This document shows positions 32,675 to 41,384 of a stretch of DNA of 64,000 nucleotides, piece after piece (the stretch's first letter is position 1; the number at the start of each line of letters is the position of its first letter). This DNA is from JANQNX01 sp965601665 (GTDB lineage: Bacteria > Pseudomonadota > Gammaproteobacteria > Eutrophobiales > Eutrophobiaceae). The translations under genes and the position numbers were made by a program. The notes under the pieces were generated by a model. That model had not been told where the DNA came from and searched no databases. It was given only the letters and a program-made list of their open reading frames with translations. The stretch spans positions 2,232,001 to 2,296,000 of the forward strand of contig OZ271833.1 in the NCBI GenBank assembly GCA_965601665.1, given 5' to 3'.

Positions 32675-35079
32675 GTATCCAGGTTTTCTACGGCCAGGGC
32701 ATTCTTCTCGATGAAATCCCTGCGCGGCTCGACCTGGTCCCCCATCAGTGTGGTAAAGATCTCGTCGGCGCTAACCGCGTCTTCGATCTTGACCTGGGAC
32801 AGGCTTCTGCTTTCTGCATCCATAGTGGTTTCCCACAGTTGATCCGGGTTCATTTCGCCCAGGCCTTTATAACGCTGTATCGATAAGCCGTGCTCAGCTT
32901 CTTTTAGCAACCAGTCAAAAGCATCTGTAAGCGTAGTAATCGCTTGCTTACGCTCTCCTCTTTCTATCCTTGCCCCTGTGCCAAGCTCCTGGCTGGATTC
33001 CAGCGCTGTCAATTTCTTGTAATCGCCGCTGGAAAAGAATTCCGGCATAAAAACGCTGCTGGACTCGACGCCATGCAGCAGCAGAGAAACCTTGGCACCA
33101 TAGGCACCATCGCCCCCCTGGAACATCTCGAACCTGTACTGAGTGATCTTGGAGCCAGAGTCATTGAGATTTCCGACAAGCTCACCGAACCAGTTTTTCA
33201 TTACTACCCCGTCTTCACAGTCCTCTTCTGTTATGACAGGCATGTAACGCATGGCATCAATAATTGATCCGTGAAAACGCTTGCATAAATGAGTAATCGC
33301 CTGGTTCATATCGATGTATTTGTCTACCAGCCCGCTTAACGCCTCACCATCTATGGGCGCTGCCTCACTGGTTAACAGCAGGCGACTGTTTTCGAGCGCA
33401 AGCTCAAGCAGGTATGCCTGGCGTTCGGCGTCATCTTTCAGGTATCGTTCCTGCTTCCCTTTCTTGACCTTGTACAGTGGCGGCTCTGCAATATACACAT
33501 GCCCCCTCTCAATAAGCTCTAGCATCTGTCTATAAAAGAAAGTGAGTAATAACGTACGTATATGTGCGCCATCGACATCCGCATCTGTCATGATAATAAT
33601 TCGATGGTAGCGCAGTTTTTCGGGATCAAATTCTTCTTTGCCTATACCACAGCCCAAAGCAGTGATCAGCGTCCCCACCTCGGCCGAAGACAGCATTTTG
33701 TCAAAGCGCGCCTTTTCTACATTCAGGATTTTACCTTTCAGGGGCAAAATAGCCTGGTAACGACGATCACGGCCCTGCTTGGCAGAGCCGCCGGCTGAAT
33801 CACCCTCCACCAGAAACAGTTCGGAGAGCGCTGGATCTTTCTCCTGGCAATCAGCGAGTTTTCCGGGCAACCCTGCAACATCAAGCGCTGTCTTACGCCG
33901 CGTTAATTCACGTGCTTTTCTTGCCGCTTCCCTGGCGCGTGCGGCTTCGACAATCTTGTCACAAATAGCCCTTGCTTCCGTCGGTCTCTCCAGCAAGAAC
34001 TCCTGCAGTTTATCAGACACGCTGGATTCAACGATCGACTTAACCTCGCTTGATACCAGTTTATCCTTGGTTTGTGATGAAAACTTTGGATCCGGCAGCT
34101 TTACGGACAACACAGCGGTTAAGCCCTCACGGACGTCATCACCGGCAATAGAGACTTTCGCCTTTGTCGCCAGACCCTGTTTATCAATAAACTGATTTAA
34201 GCTGCGCGTTAATGCCGCACGAAAACCGGAAAGATGGGTGCCGCCATCTTTTTGTGGAATATTGTTGGTAAAACAAAAAATATTTTCCTGGTATGAATCA
34301 TTCCACTGCATTGCCAGCTGCACACCAACATCGTCTTTTTCCACCTCGATATTGATAACGGTTTCATGCAGCGGCGTCTTGTTTTTGTTTAGATGCTGAA
34401 CAAAGGCAGCGATGCCGCCCTTGTACTCAAACTGGTCTGTCTTGCCACTTCTCTCGTCAATTAATTCAATGCAGACACCAGAATTTAGAAAAGATAATTC
34501 CCTGAGCCTTTTGGAAAGTATGTCGTAATGAAATTCAATGTTCTTGAAAATCGCTTCACTTGGCAGGAACCGGACCTCTGTGCCAGTAATAGCGGATGAG
34601 CCACCTTTTTCCAGGGGGGATACGGGGTCACCGTTGGCGTACGTTTGCTTATGTAAAGACCCGTCTCTATGGATAGTCAAATCCAGCCGCTCAGAAAGTG
34701 CATTAACAACGGAAACACCAACGCCGTGCAAACCACCGGATACCTTGTAGGAGTTATCATCAAATTTACCGCCCGCATGGAGCGTAGTCATAATCACCTC
34801 GGCAGCTGATCGACCCTCCTCCTCGTGCATACCCACAGGTATCCCCCGACCGTTATCACTGACGGATACAGATTCGTCTGTATGTATGGTGACTTTGACG
34901 TGGTCACAATATCCCGCCAGCGCCTCGTCAATACTATTATCAACAACCTCAAAAACCATATGGTGTAGGCCTGTTCCATCATCAGTATCGCCGATATACA
35001 TGCCGGGTCGTTTTCTTACCGCTTCCAACCCCTTTAAAACCTTGATTTTGGAAGAATCGTAATTATTTTCTTCTGACAT
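32671..35079 (-). CDS. gyrB: DNA gyrase subunit B
   Basis: GyrB is the ATPase subunit of gyrase. The 802 residues include the GHKL ATP site (VFEVVDNSIDEALAGYC; DNGRGIPVGMHE; GGLHGVGVSVVNALS), the TOPRIM domain (EGDSAGGSAKQGRDR; TDADVDGAHIRTLLLTFFYR) and the C-terminal QRYKGLGEMNPDQLW. It lies downstream of recF and ends the dnaA-dnaN-recF-gyrB series. Confidence 0.98.
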   Translation of the reverse strand: MSEENNYDSSKIKVLKGLEAVRKRPGMYIGDTDDGTGLHHMVFEVVDNSIDEALAGYCDHVKVTIHTDESVSVSDNGRGIPVGMHEEEGRSAAEVIMTTLHAGGKFDDNSYKVSGGLHGVGVSVVNALSERLDLTIHRDGSLHKQTYANGDPVSPLEKGGSSAITGTEVRFLPSEAIFKNIEFHYDILSKRLRELSFLNSGVCIELIDERSGKTDQFEYKGGIAAFVQHLNKNKTPLHETVINIEVEKDDVGVQLAMQWNDSYQENIFCFTNNIPQKDGGTHLSGFRAALTRSLNQFIDKQGLATKAKVSIAGDDVREGLTAVLSVKLPDPKFSSQTKDKLVSSEVKSIVESSVSDKLQEFLLERPTEARAICDKIVEAARAREAARKARELTRRKTALDVAGLPGKLADCQEKDPALSELFLVEGDSAGGSAKQGRDRRYQAILPLKGKILNVEKARFDKMLSSAEVGTLITALGCGIGKEEFDPEKLRYHRIIIMTDADVDGAHIRTLLLTFFYRQMLELIERGHVYIAEPPLYKVKKGKQERYLKDDAERQAYLLELALENSRLLLTSEAAPIDGEALSGLVDKYIDMNQAITHLCKRFHGSIIDAMRYMPVITEEDCEDGVVMKNWFGELVGNLNDSGSKITQYRFEMFQGGDGAYGAKVSLLLHGVESSSVFMPEFFSSGDYKKLTALESSQELGTGARIERGERKQAITTLTDAFDWLLKEAEHGLSIQRYKGLGEMNPDQLWETTMDAESRSLSQVKIEDAVSADEIFTTLMGDQVEPRRDFIEKNALAVENLDT

Positions 35080-35114
35080 AAACTGTTCTCTATGGTGGAT
35101 TCGTTATTCTACCA

Positions 35115-36194
35115 CTACTGTACTTTTTCGACCTGCCCTTGTTTCACGTGAAACAAGGCATGGCAGCCTGCATCGAATGGGGCCCAGGGTGGTAATTCGA
35201 GTGACGACACAAACGTTTGCGCATCATTGTTAATCAGCAGATCCAGAATCTTGCGAGAAGCGTCGCTATCAAGTTCTGCGTCTATGTCATCAACCAGTAT
35301 GATGGCGCCTACTGAACACTGCTTCAGCACGGCAAGTTGCGCTGAGACAAGTCCAGCGCCATACAACTTGATTTGGCCTCTTGATAAATGCCTGGCCACG
35401 TCCACCCCGGAGAATTCAAAACTGATATCCGCCCTCTGGGGCCCTGATGCGGTAAACCCCCGTTTTTGATCCTCCTGGCGCGATTGGAATAATGTGTCCA
35501 GCAATTCATCACCAAAACTACTGTTTCTGTAGCCAACTTCTGCCGGACCATCCAGCAACAAGGGGAGATAAAGACTACCAAGCAGATCAGATACATTATC
35601 GAGATAGCCTTTTCTGGCCGCGTCGATTTTCTCCGCCTCTTCCGCCATCAGTCTCTCCCAGCCCGCGATCTCTTCACTACTGAACCCACGGTCGGCCTTT
35701 AACAAGGCGTTACGATGGCGCACTGCCCGATGATAGCTCTTCCATGTATCGAGATAGCCCGGTTCCACGTGAAACAAGGACCAGTCCAGCCAGTGCCTGC
35801 GCTGCTTCGGTCCGCCATAAAAAAGCAGGTTGTGATCCGGTGCTAACAGGAAAACAGGGATGGATCTTGCCTGTGCTGAAGCAGTTTGCACCTGCGCGCC
35901 GTTGTACTTTAAACGCATCAGGCCGTAACCCTTTTCAACGCCAGCAGTGAAGGACTGATTGTTCGATTCACCTTGAGCGAATACCGACAGTGATTTGTGT
36001 CCATGCGTAATGACGCTATTTATGCGGCTACTTCTAAACGATTTGACCCGTGACAGAAGATAGATAGCCTCGAGCACCGATGTCTTGCCACTGGCATTCG
36101 GCCCATAAAAATAGTTAATACTGCTGGCTGGCTGTATTTCTAGTTCTTGTAAATTACGAACAAAACTGGCCTTCAGGCGACTAATTGCAAGCAT
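35115..36194 (-). CDS. recF: DNA replication and repair protein RecF
   Basis: RecF loads RecA at gaps with RecO/RecR. The Walker A motif GPNASGKTSVLEAI lies near residues 30-43. The signature region LSRGQIKLYGAGLVSAQLAVL and Walker B GAIILVDDIDAELD are intact. The frame can start at GTG 36197 or ATG 36194. ATG is chosen, giving 359 residues. Only three bases separate it from dnaN. Confidence 0.96.
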   Translation of the reverse strand: MLAISRLKASFVRNLQELEIQPASSINYFYGPNASGKTSVLEAIYLLSRVKSFRSSRINSVITHGHKSLSVFAQGESNNQSFTAGVEKGYGLMRLKYNGAQVQTASAQARSIPVFLLAPDHNLLFYGGPKQRRHWLDWSLFHVEPGYLDTWKSYHRAVRHRNALLKADRGFSSEEIAGWERLMAEEAEKIDAARKGYLDNVSDLLGSLYLPLLLDGPAEVGYRNSSFGDELLDTLFQSRQEDQKRGFTASGPQRADISFEFSGVDVARHLSRGQIKLYGAGLVSAQLAVLKQCSVGAIILVDDIDAELDSDASRKILDLLINNDAQTFVSSLELPPWAPFDAGCHALFHVKQGQVEKVQ

Positions 36195-36197
36195 CAC

Positions 36198-37298
36198 CTA
36201 CAAACGCATAGGCATAACAACATACTGACACCTTGAATCATCCTCCGGCAGTATGAGGCAACTACTATTGGGATCCTGGACACTCAATTTTACTTCGTCA
36301 CTCTTGATGATTGACAGCGTATCCAGCAAATAAGAAACATTAAATCCTATTTCAATTTCGTCCCCGGAATAATCGACTTCCACCTCTTCCTCAGCCTCTT
36401 CCTGCTCCGGGTTATGCGCCAAAGCGCGCAGGCTGTTCGCGCTGAGAATAATCCTGACACCGCGATACTTTTCATTAGATAAAATCGACGCCCGAGTCAG
36501 GCTGTTTTTGAGTAGCTCACGGTTTGCAGTTACCGCGTTAGTGCTGAGTTCGGGAATCACTCGCTGATACTCGGGAAAACGACCATCAATCAATTTACTG
36601 GTAAAGCAATACCCCTGTTTTTTTATCCTGATGTGGTTGCCGGTGATTATCACCTCAACCTTTTCTTCATCCTGACCCAGCAGGCGCATCAACTCGGTGA
36701 TCCCTTTACGAGGAACAATTAGCTGGGTTTCGTCTGTAATGCCGGTCTCAACATTCGATTCATCAAGAGCAAGGCGGTGACCGTCAGTTGCCACGCAGCG
36801 GAGTTTGTCTTTTGCTACTTCCAATAACAAGCCGTTGAGGTAATAACGCACATCCTGCTGAGCCATGGCAAACTGGGTATTTTCCAGCAAGGACTCAAAA
36901 ATACCCTGATCGATAACAAAACTGGCTACAGCATCACTGATGTCGATAACCGGGTACTCCTGAGCTGGCAAGGTTGCCAAAGTGAAGCGACTTTTGCCTG
37001 ATTTAATTAATGCCTTATCGTTCTTGATATCAAATGACAATACAGCCTCTACAGGCAACGCCTTGCAGATATCAAACAACTTGCGAGCAGGTAGTGTAAT
37101 TTCACCGCTGACATCAATACCCAGTGCAACATTAACGATAAGCTCAACTTCCATGTCTGTCGCGGTTAATGTCAATGTCTTACCACTGAAGCTGAATAAT
37201 AGATTAGAAAGGATGGGTAGCGTTTGTCGCCTGTCAACCACACCGCTTAGCATTTGTAATGCAGGTAGTAATGTCTCTCTATCTATATTAAATTTCAT
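36198..37298 (-). CDS. dnaN: DNA polymerase III beta subunit (sliding clamp)
   Basis: The clamp encircles DNA and tethers polymerase III. The 366 residues show the DnaN opening MKFNIDRETLLPALQMLSGVVDRRQTLPILSNLL in pieces, the middle-domain KLIDGRFPEYQRVIP and the C-terminal LILPEDDSRCQYVVMPMRL. Length is normal. It is preceded by the AT-rich origin-like region and followed closely by recF. Confidence 0.98.
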   Translation of the reverse strand: MKFNIDRETLLPALQMLSGVVDRRQTLPILSNLLFSFSGKTLTLTATDMEVELIVNVALGIDVSGEITLPARKLFDICKALPVEAVLSFDIKNDKALIKSGKSRFTLATLPAQEYPVIDISDAVASFVIDQGIFESLLENTQFAMAQQDVRYYLNGLLLEVAKDKLRCVATDGHRLALDESNVETGITDETQLIVPRKGITELMRLLGQDEEKVEVIITGNHIRIKKQGYCFTSKLIDGRFPEYQRVIPELSTNAVTANRELLKNSLTRASILSNEKYRGVRIILSANSLRALAHNPEQEEAEEEVEVDYSGDEIEIGFNVSYLLDTLSIIKSDEVKLSVQDPNSSCLILPEDDSRCQYVVMPMRL

Positions 37299-37488
37299 AT
37301 ATATACCTTATATTTATTACTATTAGTTATATATTATCTGTTATAAAAGCAATTAAATTTATTAAAATCAATCACTTAAAGAATAATTTAGTTTGTGAGT
37401 AAGTTGTTAATATTTTCATAAAACCTGTTTCTAGATTGTGAATAAAACAACTTGATTTTACCAGTATCAAGTTTTCCACAGTTCCTGC
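37299..37488. other. Candidate chromosomal replication origin between dnaA and dnaN
   Basis: The left 90 bases are almost all A and T (runs such as TATATATTATC and AATTAAATTTATTAAAATC) and could be the duplex-unwinding element. DnaA boxes follow: TTACTCACA at 37394-37402 (minus, one mismatch to TTWTNCACA), TTATTCACA at 37437-37445 (minus) and TTTTCCACA at 37472-37480 (plus). The dnaA-dnaN gap is a common oriC position. Boxes and AT tract are seen directly; origin activity is inference. Confidence 0.6.
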
Positions 37489-38844
37489 TCAACTTGTCAG
37501 AGTGTTTATCAGATTTGTAAAATCTTCTTCAACCCGGTGTTCTGTCTTCCTTAGTTCATTGATCTTTCTACAAGCATGTAAAACTGTGGTGTGATCTCTG
37601 CCACCAAAGGCGTCACCAATTTCCGGTAAACTGTGGTTGGTCAGTTCCTTCGATATGGCCATGGCAACTTGCCTCGGTCGTGCTACTGATCGATTACGTC
37701 GTTTTGAGAGTAAATCAGCAACTCGAATCTTGTAATACTCGGCAGTTGTTTTTTGTATGTTCTCTATTGTTACCTGTTTATCCTGGATAATAAGTAAATC
37801 CCGTAAAGCGCTCTGGGTAAATTCCAGCGTAACAGCACTGCCGGTCAGGTTAGCATTGGCAATAACCCTGTTTAATGCTCCCTCAAGTTCCCGTACATTG
37901 GATCGAAAGCGTTTAGCAATGAAAAAACTGACATCGTCAGGAATTTCTTTTTGCGCCTGCAGCGCCTTCTTGCGAATGATTGCTACCCTGGTTTCCAGTT
38001 CAGGCGGATCAATTGCTACCGTCAAGCCCCAGCCAAACCTGGATTTTAGTCTTTCTTCCAGTCCACTCACTTCCTTGGGATAACGATCGCAGGTAAGGAC
38101 AATCTGGTGTTGACCTTCCAATAGCGCATTGAAAGTGTGGAAGAATTCTTCCTGTGAACGTTCTTTGCCGGCAAAAAACTGGATGTCGTCAATTAGGAGG
38201 GCATCCAGTGAACGATAATGCCGTTTAAATTCGTTAATCGCATTGTGTTGTAGCGCCCGGACCATGTCAGCGACGAAGCGCTCCGAATGCAGATAGGCAA
38301 TGTTAGCGCCGGGTTTTTGCTCCAGTATAGCCGCGCCAATCGCATGCATTAAGTGTGTCTTGCCTAATCCGACACCGCCATAAATAAAAAGGGGGTTGTA
38401 GGCACCACCAGGATTTTCGGCAACCTGGATTGACGCCGCGCGTCCTAGCTGATTCGATTTACCCTCAACAAAGGTATCGAAAGTAAAACCGCTATTCAGG
38501 TTGCTCGAATGTTTTACTGGCCGTGAAACAGTTTCGGTACCGACAGGACGTGTCGGCAAAGGCTTGTTGTTCTTCTGTTCTTTCTGGCCAGCCCTGCTCC
38601 CTATTTCCAGCCTTAATTCTATTTCCTGTTCCAATTCCCCGAGCATGTCTTCTATGCGGGTCAAATAACGTTCGTTTATCCAGTCCAACACGAAACGGTT
38701 TGGTGCGAGCAAGCAAATGCTTTGCTCATTTTCGACAGCGTGTAGCGGGCGTATCCATGTGTTGAATTGTTGCGGTGTCAGTTCGCCTTCGAGCCGCTCC
38801 AGACAACGCTTCCATGGGGATATTCCCACAAGATCTGACCTCAT
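37489..38844 (-). CDS. dnaA: Chromosomal replication initiator protein DnaA
   Basis: DnaA binds origin boxes and opens DNA. The 451 residues contain domain I (ERLEGELTPQQFNTWIRPL), a linker, the AAA+ domain with Walker A GGVGLGKTHLM and Walker B ALLIDDIQFFAGKE, sensor regions, and the domain IV DNA-binding motif FGGRDHTTVLHACRKI. ATG 38844. A perfect DnaA box lies about 45 bases upstream, suggesting autoregulation. Confidence 0.98.
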   Translation of the reverse strand: MRSDLVGISPWKRCLERLEGELTPQQFNTWIRPLHAVENEQSICLLAPNRFVLDWINERYLTRIEDMLGELEQEIELRLEIGSRAGQKEQKNNKPLPTRPVGTETVSRPVKHSSNLNSGFTFDTFVEGKSNQLGRAASIQVAENPGGAYNPLFIYGGVGLGKTHLMHAIGAAILEQKPGANIAYLHSERFVADMVRALQHNAINEFKRHYRSLDALLIDDIQFFAGKERSQEEFFHTFNALLEGQHQIVLTCDRYPKEVSGLEERLKSRFGWGLTVAIDPPELETRVAIIRKKALQAQKEIPDDVSFFIAKRFRSNVRELEGALNRVIANANLTGSAVTLEFTQSALRDLLIIQDKQVTIENIQKTTAEYYKIRVADLLSKRRNRSVARPRQVAMAISKELTNHSLPEIGDAFGGRDHTTVLHACRKINELRKTEHRVEEDFTNLINTLTS

Positions 38845-38889
38845 TGAACGAATAATAGAAGAGACAGCAAAGTGTATACCTGTTGAAAG

Positions 38890-38898
38890 TTATCCACA
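38890..38898 (+). promoter_or_regulatory. Perfect DnaA box upstream of dnaA
   Basis: TTATCCACA on the plus strand, in the 160-base gap between divergent dnaA and rpmH. It overlaps the likely -35 side of the dnaA promoter (minus strand TTGTGGATAAC, then TATACA), so it can serve DnaA autoregulation. It may also belong to an extended origin. Confidence 0.85.
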
Positions 38899-38933
38899 AC
38901 TTGACTTCAAGCACCAGCCCGGCGCCATATTAA

Positions 38934-38963
38934 TTGACATATTTACATTGCGAACAGTACCAT
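38934..38963 (+). promoter_or_regulatory. Predicted promoter of rpmH-rnpA
   Basis: TTGACA (38934-38939), 18 bases, TACCAT (38958-38963; four of six matches to TATAAT). The perfect -35 box and its place 41 bases upstream of the rpmH ATG make it the likely promoter of the ribosomal protein operon. Confidence 0.55.
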
Positions 38964-39004
38964 ATGCGCCCTTTTTACCATCAAGATTGAATCAGGCATT
39001 GCAT

Positions 39005-39139
39005 ATGAAACAGACATATCAGCCCAGTAAATTAAAGCGCAAGAGAACACATGGCTTTCGTGCCCGTATGCAAAGTCGTTCTGGTCGGCTTGTCATTAAG
39101 GCCCGACGTAATAAGGGCAGGAAGAGACTGTCTGCTTGA
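39005..39139 (+). CDS. rpmH: 50S ribosomal protein L34
   Basis: The protein is 44 residues, MKQTYQPSKLKRKRTHGFRA and onward to KGRKRLSA, the standard highly basic L34 sequence. A longer open frame from 38717 in the same phase overlaps the dnaA N-terminus and is not real; ATG 39005 is the family start. It is followed after six bases by rnpA. Confidence 0.98.
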   Translation: MKQTYQPSKLKRKRTHGFRARMQSRSGRLVIKARRNKGRKRLSA

Positions 39140-39145
39140 TATACG

Positions 39146-39496
39146 GTGGGCTTTGCCAACGGTCGATTCAGTCGGATACAAAGACTAAACAGGCCTGCTG
39201 AATTTCAAGTGCTTTTTGCCAGCGGAAAACGTACTGGCAACAGGGAATTGCTTGTCATAACGCGCAGTAATAATAAACCTTACGCAAGACTTGGGTTAGC
39301 TATATCCAGGAAAAACGTTCCACTTGCAACGCGGAGAAACAGGTTAAAGAGAATTGTTCGCGAAAGTTTTCGCAGACACCAACAGCAGTTGCAAGGTCAG
39401 GATGTCCTTGTGCTGGTTAAAAAAAACATAACTGACATAACAGACCAGGCGCTATTTATAGTGCTGGAAAAATACTGGAACAAACTGGAAAAATGA
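39146..39496 (+). CDS. rnpA: Ribonuclease P protein component
   Basis: RnpA is the protein cofactor of RNase P, which trims tRNA 5' leaders. The 116 residues show RLNRPAEFQVLFASGKR, RLGLAISRKNVPLATRRNRLKRIVRESFR, the RNR-type RNA-binding motif. The start is GTG 39146. The stop overlaps yidD (ATGA). Confidence 0.97.
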   Translation: MGFANGRFSRIQRLNRPAEFQVLFASGKRTGNRELLVITRSNNKPYARLGLAISRKNVPLATRRNRLKRIVRESFRRHQQQLQGQDVLVLVKKNITDITDQALFIVLEKYWNKLEK

Positions 39497-39714
39497 AAAC
39501 AATTGCGCTTTATTTAATCAGGTTTTACCAGCGCTATATAACTTTCTATCTGCCACCATCCTGTCGCTTCAACCCCAGCTGTTCAACATATGCTTACGAG
39601 TCTATATCCAGGTTTGGCTGTATCAAGGGCGCATGGCTGGCTGGTAAAAGGATATGTCGATGCCATCCTTTAAATGACGGCGGATTTGATCCGGTTCCAC
39701 GCAAAGAAGTTTAG
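39493..39714 (+). CDS. yidD: Membrane protein insertion efficiency factor YidD
   Basis: The 73 residues carry the YidD signature: LIRFYQRYITFYLPPSCRFNPSCSTYAYESI with conserved cysteines, then GAWLAGKRICRCHPLNDGGFDPVP. YidD assists YidC-dependent insertion at the inner membrane. The start overlaps rnpA by four bases and yidC follows after five. Confidence 0.96.
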   Translation: MKTIALYLIRFYQRYITFYLPPSCRFNPSCSTYAYESISRFGCIKGAWLAGKRICRCHPLNDGGFDPVPRKEV

Positions 39715-39719
39715 TCTTA

Positions 39720-41375
39720 ATGGAAACAACACGTTTTATTTTACTGATAGCGCTTGGCCTGGTGCTAACAATGATTTGGCAGGCCTGGCAGGAAGATTAC
39801 GGTCCGGCAGTTGCTGATCAATCGCCGGCGGTGCAGAGTCAGGCAGGTATTAACCAGGAACGGACAGATGTGCCTTCATTACCAACGACTTCCCGGCAGC
39901 AGACAGCAGACAGCTTTCCTGAACTGGTAGCCGATAAAACTGATGTGCTATCAGCAGGTAGCGTAATAAGGGTTTCAACAGATGTACTTGATATAGAAAT
40001 TAATACCCTGGGCGCAACAATAGAGCGATTAAACCTGCTGGACTATCCCGTTGAAAAAGGCGAAACCGATAATCCGGTTAAATTATTAAAGAATGAGTCG
40101 AATGAATTTTATTGGCTGCAGAGCGGTGTGCTATCAAGAGATACGGCCGTAAACCATAAAAGCATTTTTACTACAGATACTAATGAATATGTCTTAACGG
40201 ACGATAGTCTCGATGTTGTGTTTGAAGCTCAAACAAGTGAGGGATTGCTGGTTCGCAAGATTTTTACCTTTTACCGTGGTTCATATCTTGCTGATTTAAA
40301 ACACGAGGTTATTAATAACTCCGGCCAAACATGGAAAGGTAGTGCCTATGCACAAATAAACAGAACCGATCCAGCCCAGGCCGGTTCGCGCTTACTGTAT
40401 ACCTATACCGGTGCTGTAATATCTACTCCCGACAAGCGTTATGAGAAAATTTCATTTGACGATATCCAGGATGAAAACATTACATCGGATGTTGCAAATG
40501 GCTGGGTTGCCATGCTGCAGCACTACTTTTTCACAGCGCTGTTACCGGGCTCACGTGAGGATACATACCGTTATTACACACTGAACCCCGACAAAAAAAG
40601 CTATGTTATTGGTGCGGTCACACCTGCAGCCACGGTTTCAGCAGGTGATAGCCAGACATTTCAACAGCGAGTTTATTTTGGGCCCAAGCTACAAAAATCG
40701 ATTGAGCAGCTGGCAGATGGTCTGGAATTAACTGTTGATTACGGCATTTTCTGGTTTATCGCTAAACCGTTGTACTGGGTTCTCGACTTTATACATACCT
40801 ATACTGATAACTGGGGCTGGTCTATTGTTCTGGTGACCTTGCTATTGAAAATCATCTTTTACAGGTTGTCAGCTGCTGGATACAGATCCATGGCAAACAT
40901 GAGGCGGGTCCAGCCCAGACTTATATCAATCAAGGAACGCTACAAAAATGACCGCGCTCGACTAAACCAGGCGATGATGGACATTTACAAGGAAGAAAAA
41001 ATTAATCCGCTTGGCGGCTGTTTCCCAATCCTTATACAAATCCCGGTATTCATCTCTTTATACTGGGTATTGCTTGAGTCAGTAGAGTTACGGCAGGCCC
41101 CATTCGCACTATGGATCGATGACCTGTCCTCGCCGGATCCGTTTTTTGTATTGCCATTGTTAATGGGCGTAACCATGTTTGTACAGCAAAAACTCAATCC
41201 GGCACCGATGGATCCGGTGCAGGAAAAGGTATTGCAGATGCTCCCTGTCGTGTTTACTGTCTTTTTTGCCTTCTTTCCTTCCGGACTGGTTTTATATTGG
41301 GTGGTTAACAATATCCTTTCCATTGCACAGCAGTGGATGATCACCAAAAACCTGGAAAAGGCCGGCCTGAAATAA
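39720..41375 (+). CDS. yidC: Membrane protein insertase YidC
   Basis: YidC inserts and folds inner-membrane proteins. The 551 residues have an N-terminal TM (FILLIALGLVLTMIWQAW), a large periplasmic domain to about 330, then five TM helices with WGWSIVLVTLLLKIIFYRLSAAGYRSMANM and GGCFPILIQIPVFISLYWVLLESVELRQAPF (given in parts). This is the Gram-negative YidC type. It belongs to the rpmH-rnpA-yidD-yidC-mnmE series. Confidence 0.98.
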   Translation: METTRFILLIALGLVLTMIWQAWQEDYGPAVADQSPAVQSQAGINQERTDVPSLPTTSRQQTADSFPELVADKTDVLSAGSVIRVSTDVLDIEINTLGATIERLNLLDYPVEKGETDNPVKLLKNESNEFYWLQSGVLSRDTAVNHKSIFTTDTNEYVLTDDSLDVVFEAQTSEGLLVRKIFTFYRGSYLADLKHEVINNSGQTWKGSAYAQINRTDPAQAGSRLLYTYTGAVISTPDKRYEKISFDDIQDENITSDVANGWVAMLQHYFFTALLPGSREDTYRYYTLNPDKKSYVIGAVTPAATVSAGDSQTFQQRVYFGPKLQKSIEQLADGLELTVDYGIFWFIAKPLYWVLDFIHTYTDNWGWSIVLVTLLLKIIFYRLSAAGYRSMANMRRVQPRLISIKERYKNDRARLNQAMMDIYKEEKINPLGGCFPILIQIPVFISLYWVLLESVELRQAPFALWIDDLSSPDPFFVLPLLMGVTMFVQQKLNPAPMDPVQEKVLQMLPVVFTVFFAFFPSGLVLYWVVNNILSIAQQWMITKNLEKAGLK

Positions 41376-41384
41376 TCAAGTGCC

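Noticed and set aside
38717..39004. Plus-strand open frame upstream of and in phase with rpmH
   Set aside because: It overlaps dnaA on the opposite strand and gives a non-family N-terminus; L34 is a 44-residue protein starting at 39005.
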